Source of the DNA: Mycolicibacterium peregrinum
GTDB lineage: Bacteria > Actinomycetota > Actinomycetes > Mycobacteriales > Mycobacteriaceae
NCBI RefSeq assembly: GCF_001665785.1
Contig: NZ_LZSO01000050.1
Span: 124,001-188,000 of the forward strand
Reading direction: 5' to 3'
Length of the DNA: 64,000 bases
In this document: positions 17,187-25,350 of the stretch, in pieces
How positions within the stretch are numbered: the stretch's first letter is position 1
Layout of the letters: each line of letters opens with the position of its first letter
Position numbers and translations under genes: made by a program
The notes under the pieces: generated by a model
The model's database searches: none
Told to the model about the DNA's origin: nothing
What the model saw: only the letters and a program-made list of their open reading frames with translations

Positions 17187-18376
17187 TGATGCGGACCGTC
17201 GAAGAGCACCGGCAGGTGGTTGCCGGGCTGATCAAACCCCGTGCACCGCAAGATCTTCCGTTGAACGACACCCTCGGCCTGGTGCTGGCCGCCGATGTGG
17301 TCGCCCCGCTGTCGCTGCCCGGCTTCGACAACTCGGCAATGGACGGTTACGCCGTCGTCGCCGACGATGTGGCCGCAGCCACCGAGGATTCCCCGGTGCG
17401 GCTGCCCGTCGCCGAGGACATCCCGGCCGGCCGCACCGACCTGCTGACGCTGCATCCCGGGACCACGCACCGCATCATGACGGGCGCGCCGCTCCCATCG
17501 GGTGCCACCGCGGTGGTTCCGGTCGAGGCCACCGACGGCGCGACGGACACAGTGACGATCCGCGCCGCGGCCCGGGAGAACCAGCACATCCGACGCGCCG
17601 GCGAGGACGTCACCGCGGGCACCGCCGTCCTGCGCGCCGGGCAGGTGATCACCCCGGCCGCGCTCGGGCTGGCCGCCGCGCTCGGACTGGCCACGCTGCC
17701 CGTGCTGCCGCCGCAGCGCGTCATGGTGATGTCCACCGGCACCGAGCTGGTGGCCCCCGGCACCGAGCTGCAGCCGGGGCAGATCTACGAGTCGAACGCG
17801 GTGATGCTGGCCGCGGCAGTCCGGGACGCCGGTGCGAAGGCCACCATCGCCCCGATGTCCGCCGACGACGTCGACGCCTTCCGTGCCGCGCTGGCCGCCC
17901 ATGGCTCCGATGCCGATCTGATCATCACCACCGGTGGGGTCAGCGCCGGCGCGTACGAGGTGGTCAAGGACTCGCTGTCGGATCAGGTCGAGTTCGTCAA
18001 AGTCGCGATGCAGCCCGGCATGCCTCAGGGCGCGGGCACTGTCGAGGGTGTTCCGATCGTCACGCTGCCCGGCAACCCCGTCAGCGCTCTGGTGTCTTTC
18101 GAGGTGTTCGTCCGCGCGCCGCTGCGTGCGGCGATGGGCCAGGCCGCACCGGACCGGCCCCGGCGCACCGCGCAGTTGACCGAGGACCTGACCTCACCGC
18201 GCGGAAAACGGCAGTTCCGGCGGGGCGTGCTGACCGGGGATACGGTCAGCAGTTACGGTCCCCCGGCCTCGCATCATCTGCGTTGGCTCGCCTCGGCGAA
18301 CTGTTTGTTGGAGATCGCCGAGGACGTCACCGAACTTCCGGCCGGGTCGACGGTTCCCGTCTGGGACCTGAGCTAG
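17186..18376 (+). CDS. moeA: Molybdopterin molybdotransferase MoeA
   Basis: A 396-residue enzyme of molybdenum cofactor synthesis. It inserts molybdate into adenylylated molybdopterin in the cytosol. Family landmarks are GFDNSAMDGYAV near residue 50, TGAPLPSGATAVVPVE near 107, the MoCF-fold core VMVMSTGTELV, the active-site segment TTGGVSAGAYEVVKD near 250 and LPGNPVSALVSFEVFV near 295. The position corresponds to moeA2 (Rv0438c). It starts inside the SDR stop (TGATG), so translation is coupled. A very long open frame runs upstream but only overlaps the SDR out of frame. Confidence 0.95.
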   Translation: MMRTVEEHRQVVAGLIKPRAPQDLPLNDTLGLVLAADVVAPLSLPGFDNSAMDGYAVVADDVAAATEDSPVRLPVAEDIPAGRTDLLTLHPGTTHRIMTGAPLPSGATAVVPVEATDGATDTVTIRAAARENQHIRRAGEDVTAGTAVLRAGQVITPAALGLAAALGLATLPVLPPQRVMVMSTGTELVAPGTELQPGQIYESNAVMLAAAVRDAGAKATIAPMSADDVDAFRAALAAHGSDADLIITTGGVSAGAYEVVKDSLSDQVEFVKVAMQPGMPQGAGTVEGVPIVTLPGNPVSALVSFEVFVRAPLRAAMGQAAPDRPRRTAQLTEDLTSPRGKRQFRRGVLTGDTVSSYGPPASHHLRWLASANCLLEIAEDVTELPAGSTVPVWDLS

Positions 18377-18398
18377 CAATTCCGCCACTGGGCGCACG

Positions 18399-18404
18399 TA
18401 GAAT
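18399..18404 (+). promoter_or_regulatory. -10 box TAGAAT, leaderless start of psd
   Basis: TAGAAT is followed by 7 bases and the ATG at 18412. It predicts that psd-pssA has its own promoter, separate from moeA. Confidence 0.6.
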
Positions 18405-18411
18405 CCTCCCG

Positions 18412-19113
18412 ATGGCCAGACGCCCCGACCTCCAGCAGTCCGGACCAGAACGCCTCGTGGCGCTGGTGCGATCCAGTGTTCCGCCGATGCATTCGGCGGG
18501 ATTGCCGTTCGTCGGCGCCAGCCTCGCCGTTGCGGCCCTGGGCCGCAAGCACCGCTGGGTGCGCCGGGCCGGCCTGCTGGCCGCCGGCGCCAACGCCGCG
18601 TTCTTCCGGCATCCGGCCCGGGTAGCGCCCACCCGCCCCGGAGTGGTGGTCGCTCCCGCCGACGGGTTGGTGTGTCTGGTCGAAGAAGCGGCGCCGCCGT
18701 CGGAACTCGGCCTGCCCGACACCCCGCTGCCCCGGATCAGCATTTTCCTGTCGGTGCTCGACGCGCACGTGCAGCGCGCCCCGATCGGCGGTGACGTCGT
18801 TGCCGTGCAGCACCGCCCCGGGCGGTTCCACTCGGCCGAACTCGAAGCCGCCAGCGAGGACAACGAGCGCAACAGCGTCGTGATCCGCACTCCCGAGGGC
18901 ACCGAGGTGATCGCCGTGCAGATCGCCGGTCTGATCGCCCGGCGCATCGTGTGCAACGCCCGTGTCGGCGACAAACTGGCCATCGGCGAGACGTACGGCC
19001 TGATCCGCTACGGCTCGCGGTTGGACACCTACCTTCCTGCCGGTTCGAAACTGCTCGTCACCCCGGGCCAGCGGACGCTGGCCGGAGAAACCGTCCTGGC
19101 GGAGTTGCCATGA
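18412..19113 (+). CDS. psd: Phosphatidylserine decarboxylase proenzyme
   Basis: A 233-residue membrane-associated enzyme that converts phosphatidylserine to phosphatidylethanolamine. It is the short type that cleaves itself before a serine to make a pyruvoyl cofactor. The cleavage site is the GS pair in RYGSRLDTYLP, with Ser202 as the predicted pyruvoyl residue. Other landmarks are SIFLSVLDAHVQRAPIGG and FHSAELEAASEDNERN, with conserved His and Asp residues. The gene overlaps pssA by four bases (ATGA), which couples the producer and consumer of phosphatidylserine. The start follows a TAGAAT box by 7 bases. It corresponds to Rv0437c. Confidence 0.95.
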   Translation: MARRPDLQQSGPERLVALVRSSVPPMHSAGLPFVGASLAVAALGRKHRWVRRAGLLAAGANAAFFRHPARVAPTRPGVVVAPADGLVCLVEEAAPPSELGLPDTPLPRISIFLSVLDAHVQRAPIGGDVVAVQHRPGRFHSAELEAASEDNERNSVVIRTPEGTEVIAVQIAGLIARRIVCNARVGDKLAIGETYGLIRYGSRLDTYLPAGSKLLVTPGQRTLAGETVLAELP

Positions 19114-19991
19114 TCAAGCCGCGCATGAGGCCCCCGTCGTTGATCAAGGGCCGCATGAAGCCGCCGCCGTTCTCCGTGCGAATGCTGCCGAGTGCGATGA
19201 CGGTGGCCGCGATCTGCCTGGGCCTGTCGGCGGTCAAGATGGCGCTCGACAACCGGCCCACCGAGTCGATGGCGTTCCTGGCGGTCGCGGCAATCCTCGA
19301 TGCGCTGGACGGCCGGGTGGCGCGGATGCTCAACGCCACGTCCAAGATGGGCGAGGAGATCGACTCCCTGGCCGATGCGGTCAATTTCGGTGTCGCGCCG
19401 GCATTCATCATCTACGGCACCATGCTGTCGCACTCGCGTATCGGGTGGATCGTGGTGCTGCTGTACGCGGTGTGCATCGTGTTGCGGCTGGCGCGGTTCA
19501 ATGCGCTGCTCGACGTGGATCAGCCTGCGTACGAGAAGGAGTACTTCGTCGGCATGCCCGCCCCGGCGGGTGCCATCGGCGTGATCGGTCTGCTCGCCGC
19601 CAAGATGCAGTTCGGCGAAGGGTGGTGGACCAGCGAGTGGGCCGTGTCGATCTGGGTGATCGGTGTCTCCCTCCTGGTGGTCAGCCGGATCCCGATGCGC
19701 AAGATCCACACCTTCTCGGTGCCGCCGAACATGGTGGCGCCCTTGCTGGCCCTGGTCGCCATCGGTGTGGCGGCGTCGGTGTTCTACGGCTACATCGTCA
19801 TCATGGTGATCATCGTGGCCTACGTCATCCATATCCCGTTTGCGATACGCACCAAGAAGTGGGTGGCCAGCCACCCCGAATCGTGGGACGACAAGCCGCA
19901 GCAGCGCCGCGCCACACGGCGCGCGATTCGCCGGGCCCAGCCGCACCGGCGGTCGATGGCACGACTGGGACTGCGGAAGCCGGGTCGCTGA
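19110..19991 (+). CDS. pssA: CDP-diacylglycerol-serine O-phosphatidyltransferase
   Basis: A 293-residue membrane enzyme that makes phosphatidylserine from CDP-diacylglycerol and serine. The CDP-alcohol phosphotransferase signature D-G-x2-A-R-x8-G-x3-D-x3-D is exact (Asp67, Gly68, Ala71, Arg72, Gly81, Asp85, Asp89). About seven or eight helices follow. The C-terminal 45 residues are strongly basic (RRATRRAIRRAQ), an actinobacterial tail that probably contacts lipid head groups or the membrane surface. It is translationally coupled to psd upstream and one base from the Cdc48-like gene downstream, as in Rv0437c-Rv0435c. Confidence 0.95.
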   Translation: MIKPRMRPPSLIKGRMKPPPFSVRMLPSAMTVAAICLGLSAVKMALDNRPTESMAFLAVAAILDALDGRVARMLNATSKMGEEIDSLADAVNFGVAPAFIIYGTMLSHSRIGWIVVLLYAVCIVLRLARFNALLDVDQPAYEKEYFVGMPAPAGAIGVIGLLAAKMQFGEGWWTSEWAVSIWVIGVSLLVVSRIPMRKIHTFSVPPNMVAPLLALVAIGVAASVFYGYIVIMVIIVAYVIHIPFAIRTKKWVASHPESWDDKPQQRRATRRAIRRAQPHRRSMARLGLRKPGR

Positions 19992-19992
19992 C

Positions 19993-22215
19993 ATGTCGCA
20001 GCTCGAGGTCGAAGAGGATCAACCGCTCGGGCATCTGCGCCTGACCGCACGATTGAACACGTCGGCGCTCGACTCGCGACGTGGCGTGGTCCGGCTGCAT
20101 CCCGAGGCGATCGCCGCCCTCGGGCTCCGCGAGTGGGATGCCGTGTCGCTGACCGGTTCCCGGACCACCGCCGCCGTCGTCGGCCTCGCCCCGGGCGGCA
20201 CCCCCACCGGGACCGCCCTGCTCGACGACGTGACGCTGTCCAACGCCGGGGTGCGGGAGAACGCCACCGTGATCGTGGCGCCGGTGACGGTGTACGGCGC
20301 CCGGGCGGTCACGGTGACCGGATCCAAACTGGCGACCGATTCGATCTCGTCGGCGACGCTGCGCCAGGCGCTGCTGGGCAAGGTGATGACTGTCGGCGAC
20401 ACGGTGTCGCTGCTCCCCCGCGATCTGGGACCTGGCACCTCGACGTCGGCGGCCACCGCGGCGCTGGGCTCCTCGGTGGGCATCACGTGGACCTCGGAGC
20501 TGTTGACGGTGACCGGGGTCGATCCGTCCGGACCCGTGAGCATCCAACCGAATTCGGTGGTGTCGTGGGGATCCGGCCTCGAAGGCGTCGGGTCGGGGCC
20601 GTCGGATTCCGCCGGTGCCCACACGATCAGCCCCGCGCGCGCCAAACCTGCGGTGAGCTTCGACGATCTCAAGGGCTCCCATACCCAGGCCGGCAAGCTC
20701 ACCGAATGGCTCAAGCTGTCACTCGACGAGCCACAGCTTCTCGAAACGCTCGGCGCCACACCCAATCTCGGCGTGCTGGTGACCGGCCCCGCCGGTGTCG
20801 GCAAGGCCACCATGGTGCGGACCGTATGTGCCGAGCGGCGGTTGGTGGAACTCGACGGCCCGGAGGTCGGGGCGCTGGCCGCCGACGACCGGTTCAGCCG
20901 GGTTTCCGACGCGGTCGCCAGCGTCCGCGACGGCGGCGGGGTGCTGCTGATCTCCGACGTCGACGCGCTGCTGCCGGCCGCCACCGGTGACCGGGCGCCC
21001 GAGCCGGTCGCCGCGCTGATCATCGGCGAGCTGCGTGACGCCGTCGCCACCCGCGGCGTGGCGTTCGTCGCGACGTCGGCGGTGCCCGTCGGGGTCGACA
21101 CCCGGCTGCGAGCACCGGATCTGTGCGACCGTGAACTGGCCCTGACCCTGCCCGATGCCGCCACCCGCAAGGCACTGCTCGAGGTGCTGCTGCGCGGCGT
21201 TCCGTCCGCTGAACTGAACCTCGGCGAAGTCGCCGACCGTACGCCGGGTTTCGTCGTCGCCGATCTGGCCGCCCTGGTTCGCGAGGGCGCATTGCGGGCA
21301 GCCTCGCGAGCCAGCGCCGACGGCAACGAGCCGGTGCTGTGGCAGGAAGACCTGACCGGGGCACTGACGGTGATCCGACCGCTGTCGAGATCGGCGGCCG
21401 AGGAGGTGTCGGTCGGCTCGGTGACTCTCGACGACGTCGGCGACATGGTGGAGACCAAGCAGGCGCTCACCGAAGCGGTGCTGTGGCCGCTGCAGCATCC
21501 CGATACCTTCCAGCGCCTCGGTGTGGAGCCACCGCGCGGAGTGCTGCTGTACGGGCCGCCCGGTTGCGGCAAGACCTTCGTCGTCCGGGCGCTGGCAAGC
21601 TCCGGGAAGCTCTCCGTACACGCGGTCAAAGGCGCTGAGCTGATGGACAAGTGGGTAGGTTCGTCGGAGAAGGCCGTGCGCGGACTGTTCGCCCGGGCGC
21701 GTGACTCGGCGCCGTCACTGGTGTTCCTCGACGAGATCGACGCGCTGGCTCCGCGCCGCGGACAGAGTTTCGATTCCGGGGTGACCGACCGCGTGGTCGC
21801 CGCCCTGCTGACCGAACTCGACGGCATCGAACCGATGCGCGACGTCGTGGTGCTGGGTGCGACCAACCGCCCCGACCTCATCGACCCGGCGCTGCTGCGG
21901 CCGGGCCGGCTGGAGCGGCTCGTGTTCGTCGAGCCGCCCGATGCCGATGCCCGTCGTGAAATCCTGCGCACCGCAGGAAAATCCATCCCGTTGGCCTCTG
22001 ACGTCGATCTCGACGCCCTGGCCTCCGAACTGGACGGCTACAGCGCGGCCGACTGTGCCGCACTGCTGCGGGAGGCGGCGTTGACCGCGATGCGCCGGTC
22101 GATCGATGCGGCCGACGTCACCGCAGCCGATGTCGCCAAAGCCCGCGAGACCGTGCGGCCCTCATTGGATGCGGCGCAGGTGGCGTCGTTGCGGGAGTTC
22201 GCCGCCGGGAAGTGA
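19993..22215 (+). CDS. Cdc48/p97-like tandem AAA ATPase (Rv0435c / Msm0858 type)
   Basis: A 740-residue hexameric AAA protein. Residues 1-200 look like the Cdc48 N domain (double-psi barrel). Two AAA modules follow. The D2 module is canonical: Walker A GPPGCGKT (521-528) and Walker B VFLDEID with Asp580-Glu581, then GATNRPDLIDPALLRPGR. The D1 module is degenerate: Walker A GPAGVGKA (265-272) ends in Ala rather than Thr/Ser, and Walker B reads ISDVD, with Val323 where the catalytic Glu should be. D1 therefore probably binds nucleotide poorly or does not hydrolyse it. The M. smegmatis homologue Msm0858 is known as a p97-like ATPase; its client proteins are not known to me. The gene starts one base after pssA. 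Confidence 0.94.
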   Translation: MSQLEVEEDQPLGHLRLTARLNTSALDSRRGVVRLHPEAIAALGLREWDAVSLTGSRTTAAVVGLAPGGTPTGTALLDDVTLSNAGVRENATVIVAPVTVYGARAVTVTGSKLATDSISSATLRQALLGKVMTVGDTVSLLPRDLGPGTSTSAATAALGSSVGITWTSELLTVTGVDPSGPVSIQPNSVVSWGSGLEGVGSGPSDSAGAHTISPARAKPAVSFDDLKGSHTQAGKLTEWLKLSLDEPQLLETLGATPNLGVLVTGPAGVGKATMVRTVCAERRLVELDGPEVGALAADDRFSRVSDAVASVRDGGGVLLISDVDALLPAATGDRAPEPVAALIIGELRDAVATRGVAFVATSAVPVGVDTRLRAPDLCDRELALTLPDAATRKALLEVLLRGVPSAELNLGEVADRTPGFVVADLAALVREGALRAASRASADGNEPVLWQEDLTGALTVIRPLSRSAAEEVSVGSVTLDDVGDMVETKQALTEAVLWPLQHPDTFQRLGVEPPRGVLLYGPPGCGKTFVVRALASSGKLSVHAVKGAELMDKWVGSSEKAVRGLFARARDSAPSLVFLDEIDALAPRRGQSFDSGVTDRVVAALLTELDGIEPMRDVVVLGATNRPDLIDPALLRPGRLERLVFVEPPDADARREILRTAGKSIPLASDVDLDALASELDGYSAADCAALLREAALTAMRRSIDAADVTAADVAKARETVRPSLDAAQVASLREFAAGK

Positions 22216-22258
22216 GGCCCGCGCGCCGAGCCGTGACTGCTGAGACCGATGCGACGGC

Positions 22259-22714
22259 TCACCCCTCGGCAAGCGCTGCCAGTCGATCGATCGATGCCTG
22301 CAGCTTGTCCGCCGTGGTCGCGCGGGCGCGGACCAGACGCTTCTCGTCAGTCAACTGCGACCAGTCATAGGTGTGGGTCACCAGGGTTCGGTTGTCGCCC
22401 AACGGTTCCAGTTCCCAGCGCCACAGGTGGCCGGGCGGTTCCTTGCCGACCTCCGAGGGCCGCCAGGCGATCCGCCGGCCTTCCTCGAACTCCACGATGC
22501 GGTTCTCGCGGTCGCCGCCCTGCTTGATCGTCATGACGAAAACGTCCCCGACCGCACGTACCCGTTGCCCGGACGGGGCTTGCGCCAGGTTCTCGTTGCC
22601 GTCCCAGCGGGGCTGCTGGGACGGGTCGGCGATCATCTCGAAAAGGACCTCCGCAGGCGCGGCGATCTCCCGACTTGCTGCGACCACCCGTGCGGCACCG
22701 GAATCAGAATCCAT
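22259..22714 (-). CDS. SRPBCC (START-like) family protein
   Basis: A 151-residue single-domain lipid/ligand-binding fold of the polyketide cyclase/START-like superfamily. The N-terminal AASREIAAPAEVLFEMIADP is the typical first strand and helix. The late ATTADKLQASIDRLAALAE is the long C-terminal helix. I prefer the ATG at 22714 because TATGTT (22722-22727) lies 7 bases upstream, a leaderless arrangement; an in-frame ATG at 22732 would add six residues. The TetR gene upstream is co-directional. The ligand is unknown. Confidence 0.85.
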   Translation of the reverse strand: MDSDSGAARVVAASREIAAPAEVLFEMIADPSQQPRWDGNENLAQAPSGQRVRAVGDVFVMTIKQGGDRENRIVEFEEGRRIAWRPSEVGKEPPGHLWRWELEPLGDNRTLVTHTYDWSQLTDEKRLVRARATTADKLQASIDRLAALAEG

Positions 22715-22721
22715 ACGCCCG

Positions 22722-22727
22722 AACATA
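22722..22727 (-). promoter_or_regulatory. -10 box TATGTT, leaderless start of SRPBCC gene
   Basis: TATGTT on the minus strand is followed by 7 bases and the ATG at 22714. It lies inside the alternative 6-codon extension, which argues against the upstream start. Confidence 0.5.
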
Positions 22728-22739
22728 CCCAAACCGGAT

Positions 22740-23324
22740 TCATCTCACCGTCAACAACTTCCGCACCGAATCCGCCAGGTCTTCCTCCATCCAAGCCGGC
22801 AACTCGGCGTCGTTGGCGTGGCGGCGCACGACGGCATAGGGGAGGTCGACGACCGCCCGCGACATGGCGTCCATCGTGCGCGCGTCGTCGTTGCCGTAGA
22901 TGCCCCGCGCCAGGTCGCGTAACCGCTCGATGAGAGGTGCGTTCATCGCCGTCAGCGTCGCGGTGAATTCTGCGTCCGGAGCGCCGTCGAGCAGATCGCT
23001 GGGCCGGATGGTCAGCAGCAACCGCGCGTCCTCGGGGGTTTCGCGGGCGAAGCCGACGGCGGCCGCACCCATCGCGACCGCTGCCTCGACCGGATCATCG
23101 CCCGTCGCCGCCATCGCCCGCGATTGAAACCGCTCCAGCGCCCGCAACCAGGCCGCGGTCAGCACACCGTTGCGGTTGCCGAACCGGTGATACAGCGTGC
23201 CGGCCGGGGCCCCGCTGACCTTCGCAATCGCCGCAACGCTTGCCGCTCTGGGCCCTTCGGAGAGCACCAGGGCCCGCGTCGCGTCCAGAATCGCGTCGGT
23301 TTCATGCTTCCGGGGAGGCGCCAT
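22740..23324 (-). CDS. TetR-family transcriptional regulator
   Basis: A 194-residue repressor-type protein. The HTH is visible as RAASVAAIAKVSGAPAGTLYHRFGNR (residues about 25-50), followed by a helical ligand-binding domain. Only 21 bases separate it from the divergent SRPBCC gene at 23346, so both promoters must overlap and the regulator probably controls both genes. A TACAGT box (23332-23337) lies 8 bases before the divergent ATG. Confidence 0.9.
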   Translation of the reverse strand: MAPPRKHETDAILDATRALVLSEGPRAASVAAIAKVSGAPAGTLYHRFGNRNGVLTAAWLRALERFQSRAMAATGDDPVEAAVAMGAAAVGFARETPEDARLLLTIRPSDLLDGAPDAEFTATLTAMNAPLIERLRDLARGIYGNDDARTMDAMSRAVVDLPYAVVRRHANDAELPAWMEEDLADSVRKLLTVR

Positions 23325-23345
23325 GTTCTAGTACAGTCCTTCTAT

Positions 23346-23735
23346 ATGGAACGTTTACCCTATATCGATGAGCATGCCATAACAGTTGACGCCGACGCTG
23401 CCACGACATGGGCTGCCGTCCTTCAGGCAATGTGCGGTGACCCGACCGCACCGCGGGCTCCGATCGGATTCGCGATCGGTGAGTGCACGCCGCGCCGGCG
23501 CCTGGTACTCAAGGGCCGCCATCCCTTTTCGATCTACGAGTGGGTATTCGAACTGGACGACCTTGGCCCGCATCGCACCAGGGTGCGCTCACAGACCTGG
23601 GCCGCCTTCCCCGGCATCCACGGAAATGTCTATCGCGCGCTGGTAATCGGTTCGGGCGGCCACAAGGTGGCGGTGCGCTACGCACTCAAACGCATTGCCG
23701 GCCAACTCCGTCCGCGTCCGAACGTTCCGGCATGA
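23346..23735 (+). CDS. SRPBCC-like protein, divergent from TetR
   Basis: A 129-residue protein resembling small START-like/SRPBCC proteins (HAITVDADAATTWAAVLQAM, then RHPFSIYEWVFELDDLGPHRTRVRS). The ATG at 23346 is chosen because the TetR gene begins only 21 bases away on the other strand. An upstream in-frame extension would cover the TetR coding region. It overlaps the next SRPBCC-like gene by four bases, forming a two-gene unit. The ligand is unknown; the family call is moderate. Confidence 0.78.
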   Translation: MERLPYIDEHAITVDADAATTWAAVLQAMCGDPTAPRAPIGFAIGECTPRRRLVLKGRHPFSIYEWVFELDDLGPHRTRVRSQTWAAFPGIHGNVYRALVIGSGGHKVAVRYALKRIAGQLRPRPNVPA

Positions 23736-24226
23736 TCGCGAACTGGGGCGCCACGACGCATGAACGTGCCGCTCCGCTGCCGTGCGATGCCCTCGCTCCC
23801 GGCGCCGCGGTGTGCGCGGACCGGGCGATCAGCATCGATGCGCCACCGGCGATGGTGTTCGGGTGGCTGTGCCAACTGCGCGTAGCGCCCTACAGCTACG
23901 ACCTGCTCGACAATTTCGGCAGGCGCAGCCCGCAAGCCCGGGACCCGGAGCTCGCCCACCTCGCGGCCGGCCAACGCTTCATGCAGATCTTCACGCTGGA
24001 CTCGTTCGCCGAGGACGAGCACATCACACTGCGATCCGGAACGGTCGCAGTCACGTATGCCATCCGAGCCGAAGTCGGCAGCACTCGATTGCACGTGCGG
24101 GTGCGTTTCGGCACGAACCGGATCCTCGGCTGGGCACTGACACTGGGTGACGCGGTGATGATGCGGAAACAACTGCTCACCCTGCGCGAGTTGGCCGAAG
24201 GGGAAGCGACGGCAATTACATCTTGA
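23732..24226 (+). CDS. SRPBCC-like protein, second in pair
   Basis: A 164-residue START-like protein coupled to the previous gene through ATGA. Features are CADRAISIDAPPAMVFGWLCQLR (first strand-helix), a mid-domain beta sheet (HITLRSGTVAVTYAI) and a C-terminal helix (MMRKQLLTLRELAEGE). It is slightly longer than the average of the fold. With the TetR it forms a small regulated ligand-binding cassette. No catalytic residues are recognised. Confidence 0.8.
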   Translation: MIANWGATTHERAAPLPCDALAPGAAVCADRAISIDAPPAMVFGWLCQLRVAPYSYDLLDNFGRRSPQARDPELAHLAAGQRFMQIFTLDSFAEDEHITLRSGTVAVTYAIRAEVGSTRLHVRVRFGTNRILGWALTLGDAVMMRKQLLTLRELAEGEATAITS

Positions 24227-24286
24227 CGGTGGCTAGTTACGGTGGCATAGTCCAACTTGTCACTGACTAGATTCACGGGAGTTGAC

Positions 24287-24736
24287 ATGGCCGACACCGC
24301 CTTACACACCGTTGACACCGCCCGCGCCGGCGACCGGGAACGTGCACAGACCGCGAACGACCTCGGCCAGGCGCTCACCCAGGGCTATCTGACGATGCCC
24401 GAGTACGAGGATCGACTGCAGTCGACGTTCCAGGCGCAGACCGCCGACCAACTGTGTCGACTCGTCGCCGACCTCCCCGTCGGCCGGCTACGACGTCACG
24501 ATCCCCGGCGTCACGCCGCGCAGCAGCGGGCGGCGCGGATGAGCGTCCGGATCCATCTGGCCGCCTACCTCGCCGGCGCCCTGCTGATGCTCGGCATCTG
24601 GCTGGCCGTCGGGCTCGGCGGTGGCGGCTGGTACTTCTGGCCGGTCTGGCCGATCATGGGCTGGGGCATCGGCGTTGCGTCACATGCCATTCCGGTATGG
24701 GCTCACGGTTCGATCAGCCCCGCGCGGATCGCGTAA
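24287..24736 (+). CDS. DUF1707 plus two-helix membrane protein
   Basis: A 149-residue protein. Residues 10-65 are a DUF1707 domain (RAGDRERAQTANDLGQALTQGYLTMPEYEDRL, a short helical module common in actinobacterial membrane proteins). A basic linker (RRHDPRRHAAQQRAARM) and a 2TM region follow (HLAAYLAGALLMLGIWLAVG and WPIMGWGIGVASHAIPVWAH). The ATG at 24287 has GGGAG upstream and a TAGATT box at 24268-24273. The 3' end overlaps the convergent NarL-type regulator by 34 bases. Its function is unknown. Confidence 0.85.
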   Translation: MADTALHTVDTARAGDRERAQTANDLGQALTQGYLTMPEYEDRLQSTFQAQTADQLCRLVADLPVGRLRRHDPRRHAAQQRAARMSVRIHLAAYLAGALLMLGIWLAVGLGGGGWYFWPVWPIMGWGIGVASHAIPVWAHGSISPARIA

Positions 24737-25350
24737 CGCGTCAGCGCCAGCCGGTCCCGCAGGCCGAGTTTGGCCAGGATGTTGGTCCGGTGCCGATCAA
24801 CCGTCTTCGCGCTGATCGTCAGCGTCGCGGCGATCTCACGGGTCGAGTAGCCCTCGGCGATCAGTTTGAGCACCTCCTCCTCCCGCGGGGTGAGGATCGT
24901 GTCCGGCAATTCACCGCCCTGGCGTGACCGGTGCAGATAGTCGCGGATCAGCGCCGTCACCGCCCCTGCGTACAGGAACGGCTCCCCTCTCATCGTCGCC
25001 CGGCAGGCCTCGAGCAGGTCGCGGTCGGCCACGGACTTCAACACGTAGCCCGAGGCCCCGGCCTTGAGCGCCTCGAAGAAGTACTGCTCGTTGTCGTACA
25101 TCGACAGGATGAGGATCCGCACGTTCGGGTGGGTCCGGTTGATCTCCCGCGCGGCCTGCAGCCCCGTCATCCGCGGCATCGCGATGTCGAGGATCGCCAG
25201 GTCCACCGGTGTCGTCCCGAGCGCGGTCACCGCCTCATGTCCGTCGGCGGCCTCGGCCACCACCTGCAGGTCCGGCTCGGCGTCGATGATCATGCGCAGG
25301 CCGCTACGCACCAGTGCATGGTCGTCGGCGAGCAGGATGCGTGCGGGCAT
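24703..25350 (-). CDS. NarL/LuxR-family response regulator
   Basis: A 215-residue two-component regulator. The receiver domain has the acidic pair Asp9/Asp10, phosphorylation site Asp55 in LAILDIAMP, and the conserved Lys in SGYVLKSV. The C-terminal LuxR HTH is ILTPREEEVLKLIAEGYS (starting near 151) with TLTISAKTVDRHRTNILAKL. It is translated from a start that shares one base with the stop of the histidine kinase gene upstream, so the two are a cognate pair. Targets may include the divergent CBS/transporter genes; that is inference. Confidence 0.94.
   Translation of the reverse strand: MPARILLADDHALVRSGLRMIIDAEPDLQVVAEAADGHEAVTALGTTPVDLAILDIAMPRMTGLQAAREINRTHPNVRILILSMYDNEQYFFEALKAGASGYVLKSVADRDLLEACRATMRGEPFLYAGAVTALIRDYLHRSRQGGELPDTILTPREEEVLKLIAEGYSTREIAATLTISAKTVDRHRTNILAKLGLRDRLALTRYAIRAGLIEP

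Noticed and set aside
20019..21986. A 655-codon minus-strand frame opposite the Cdc48-like gene
   Set aside because: Ser/Arg/Thr-rich shadow with no motif; the plus strand carries an unmistakable AAA ATPase.
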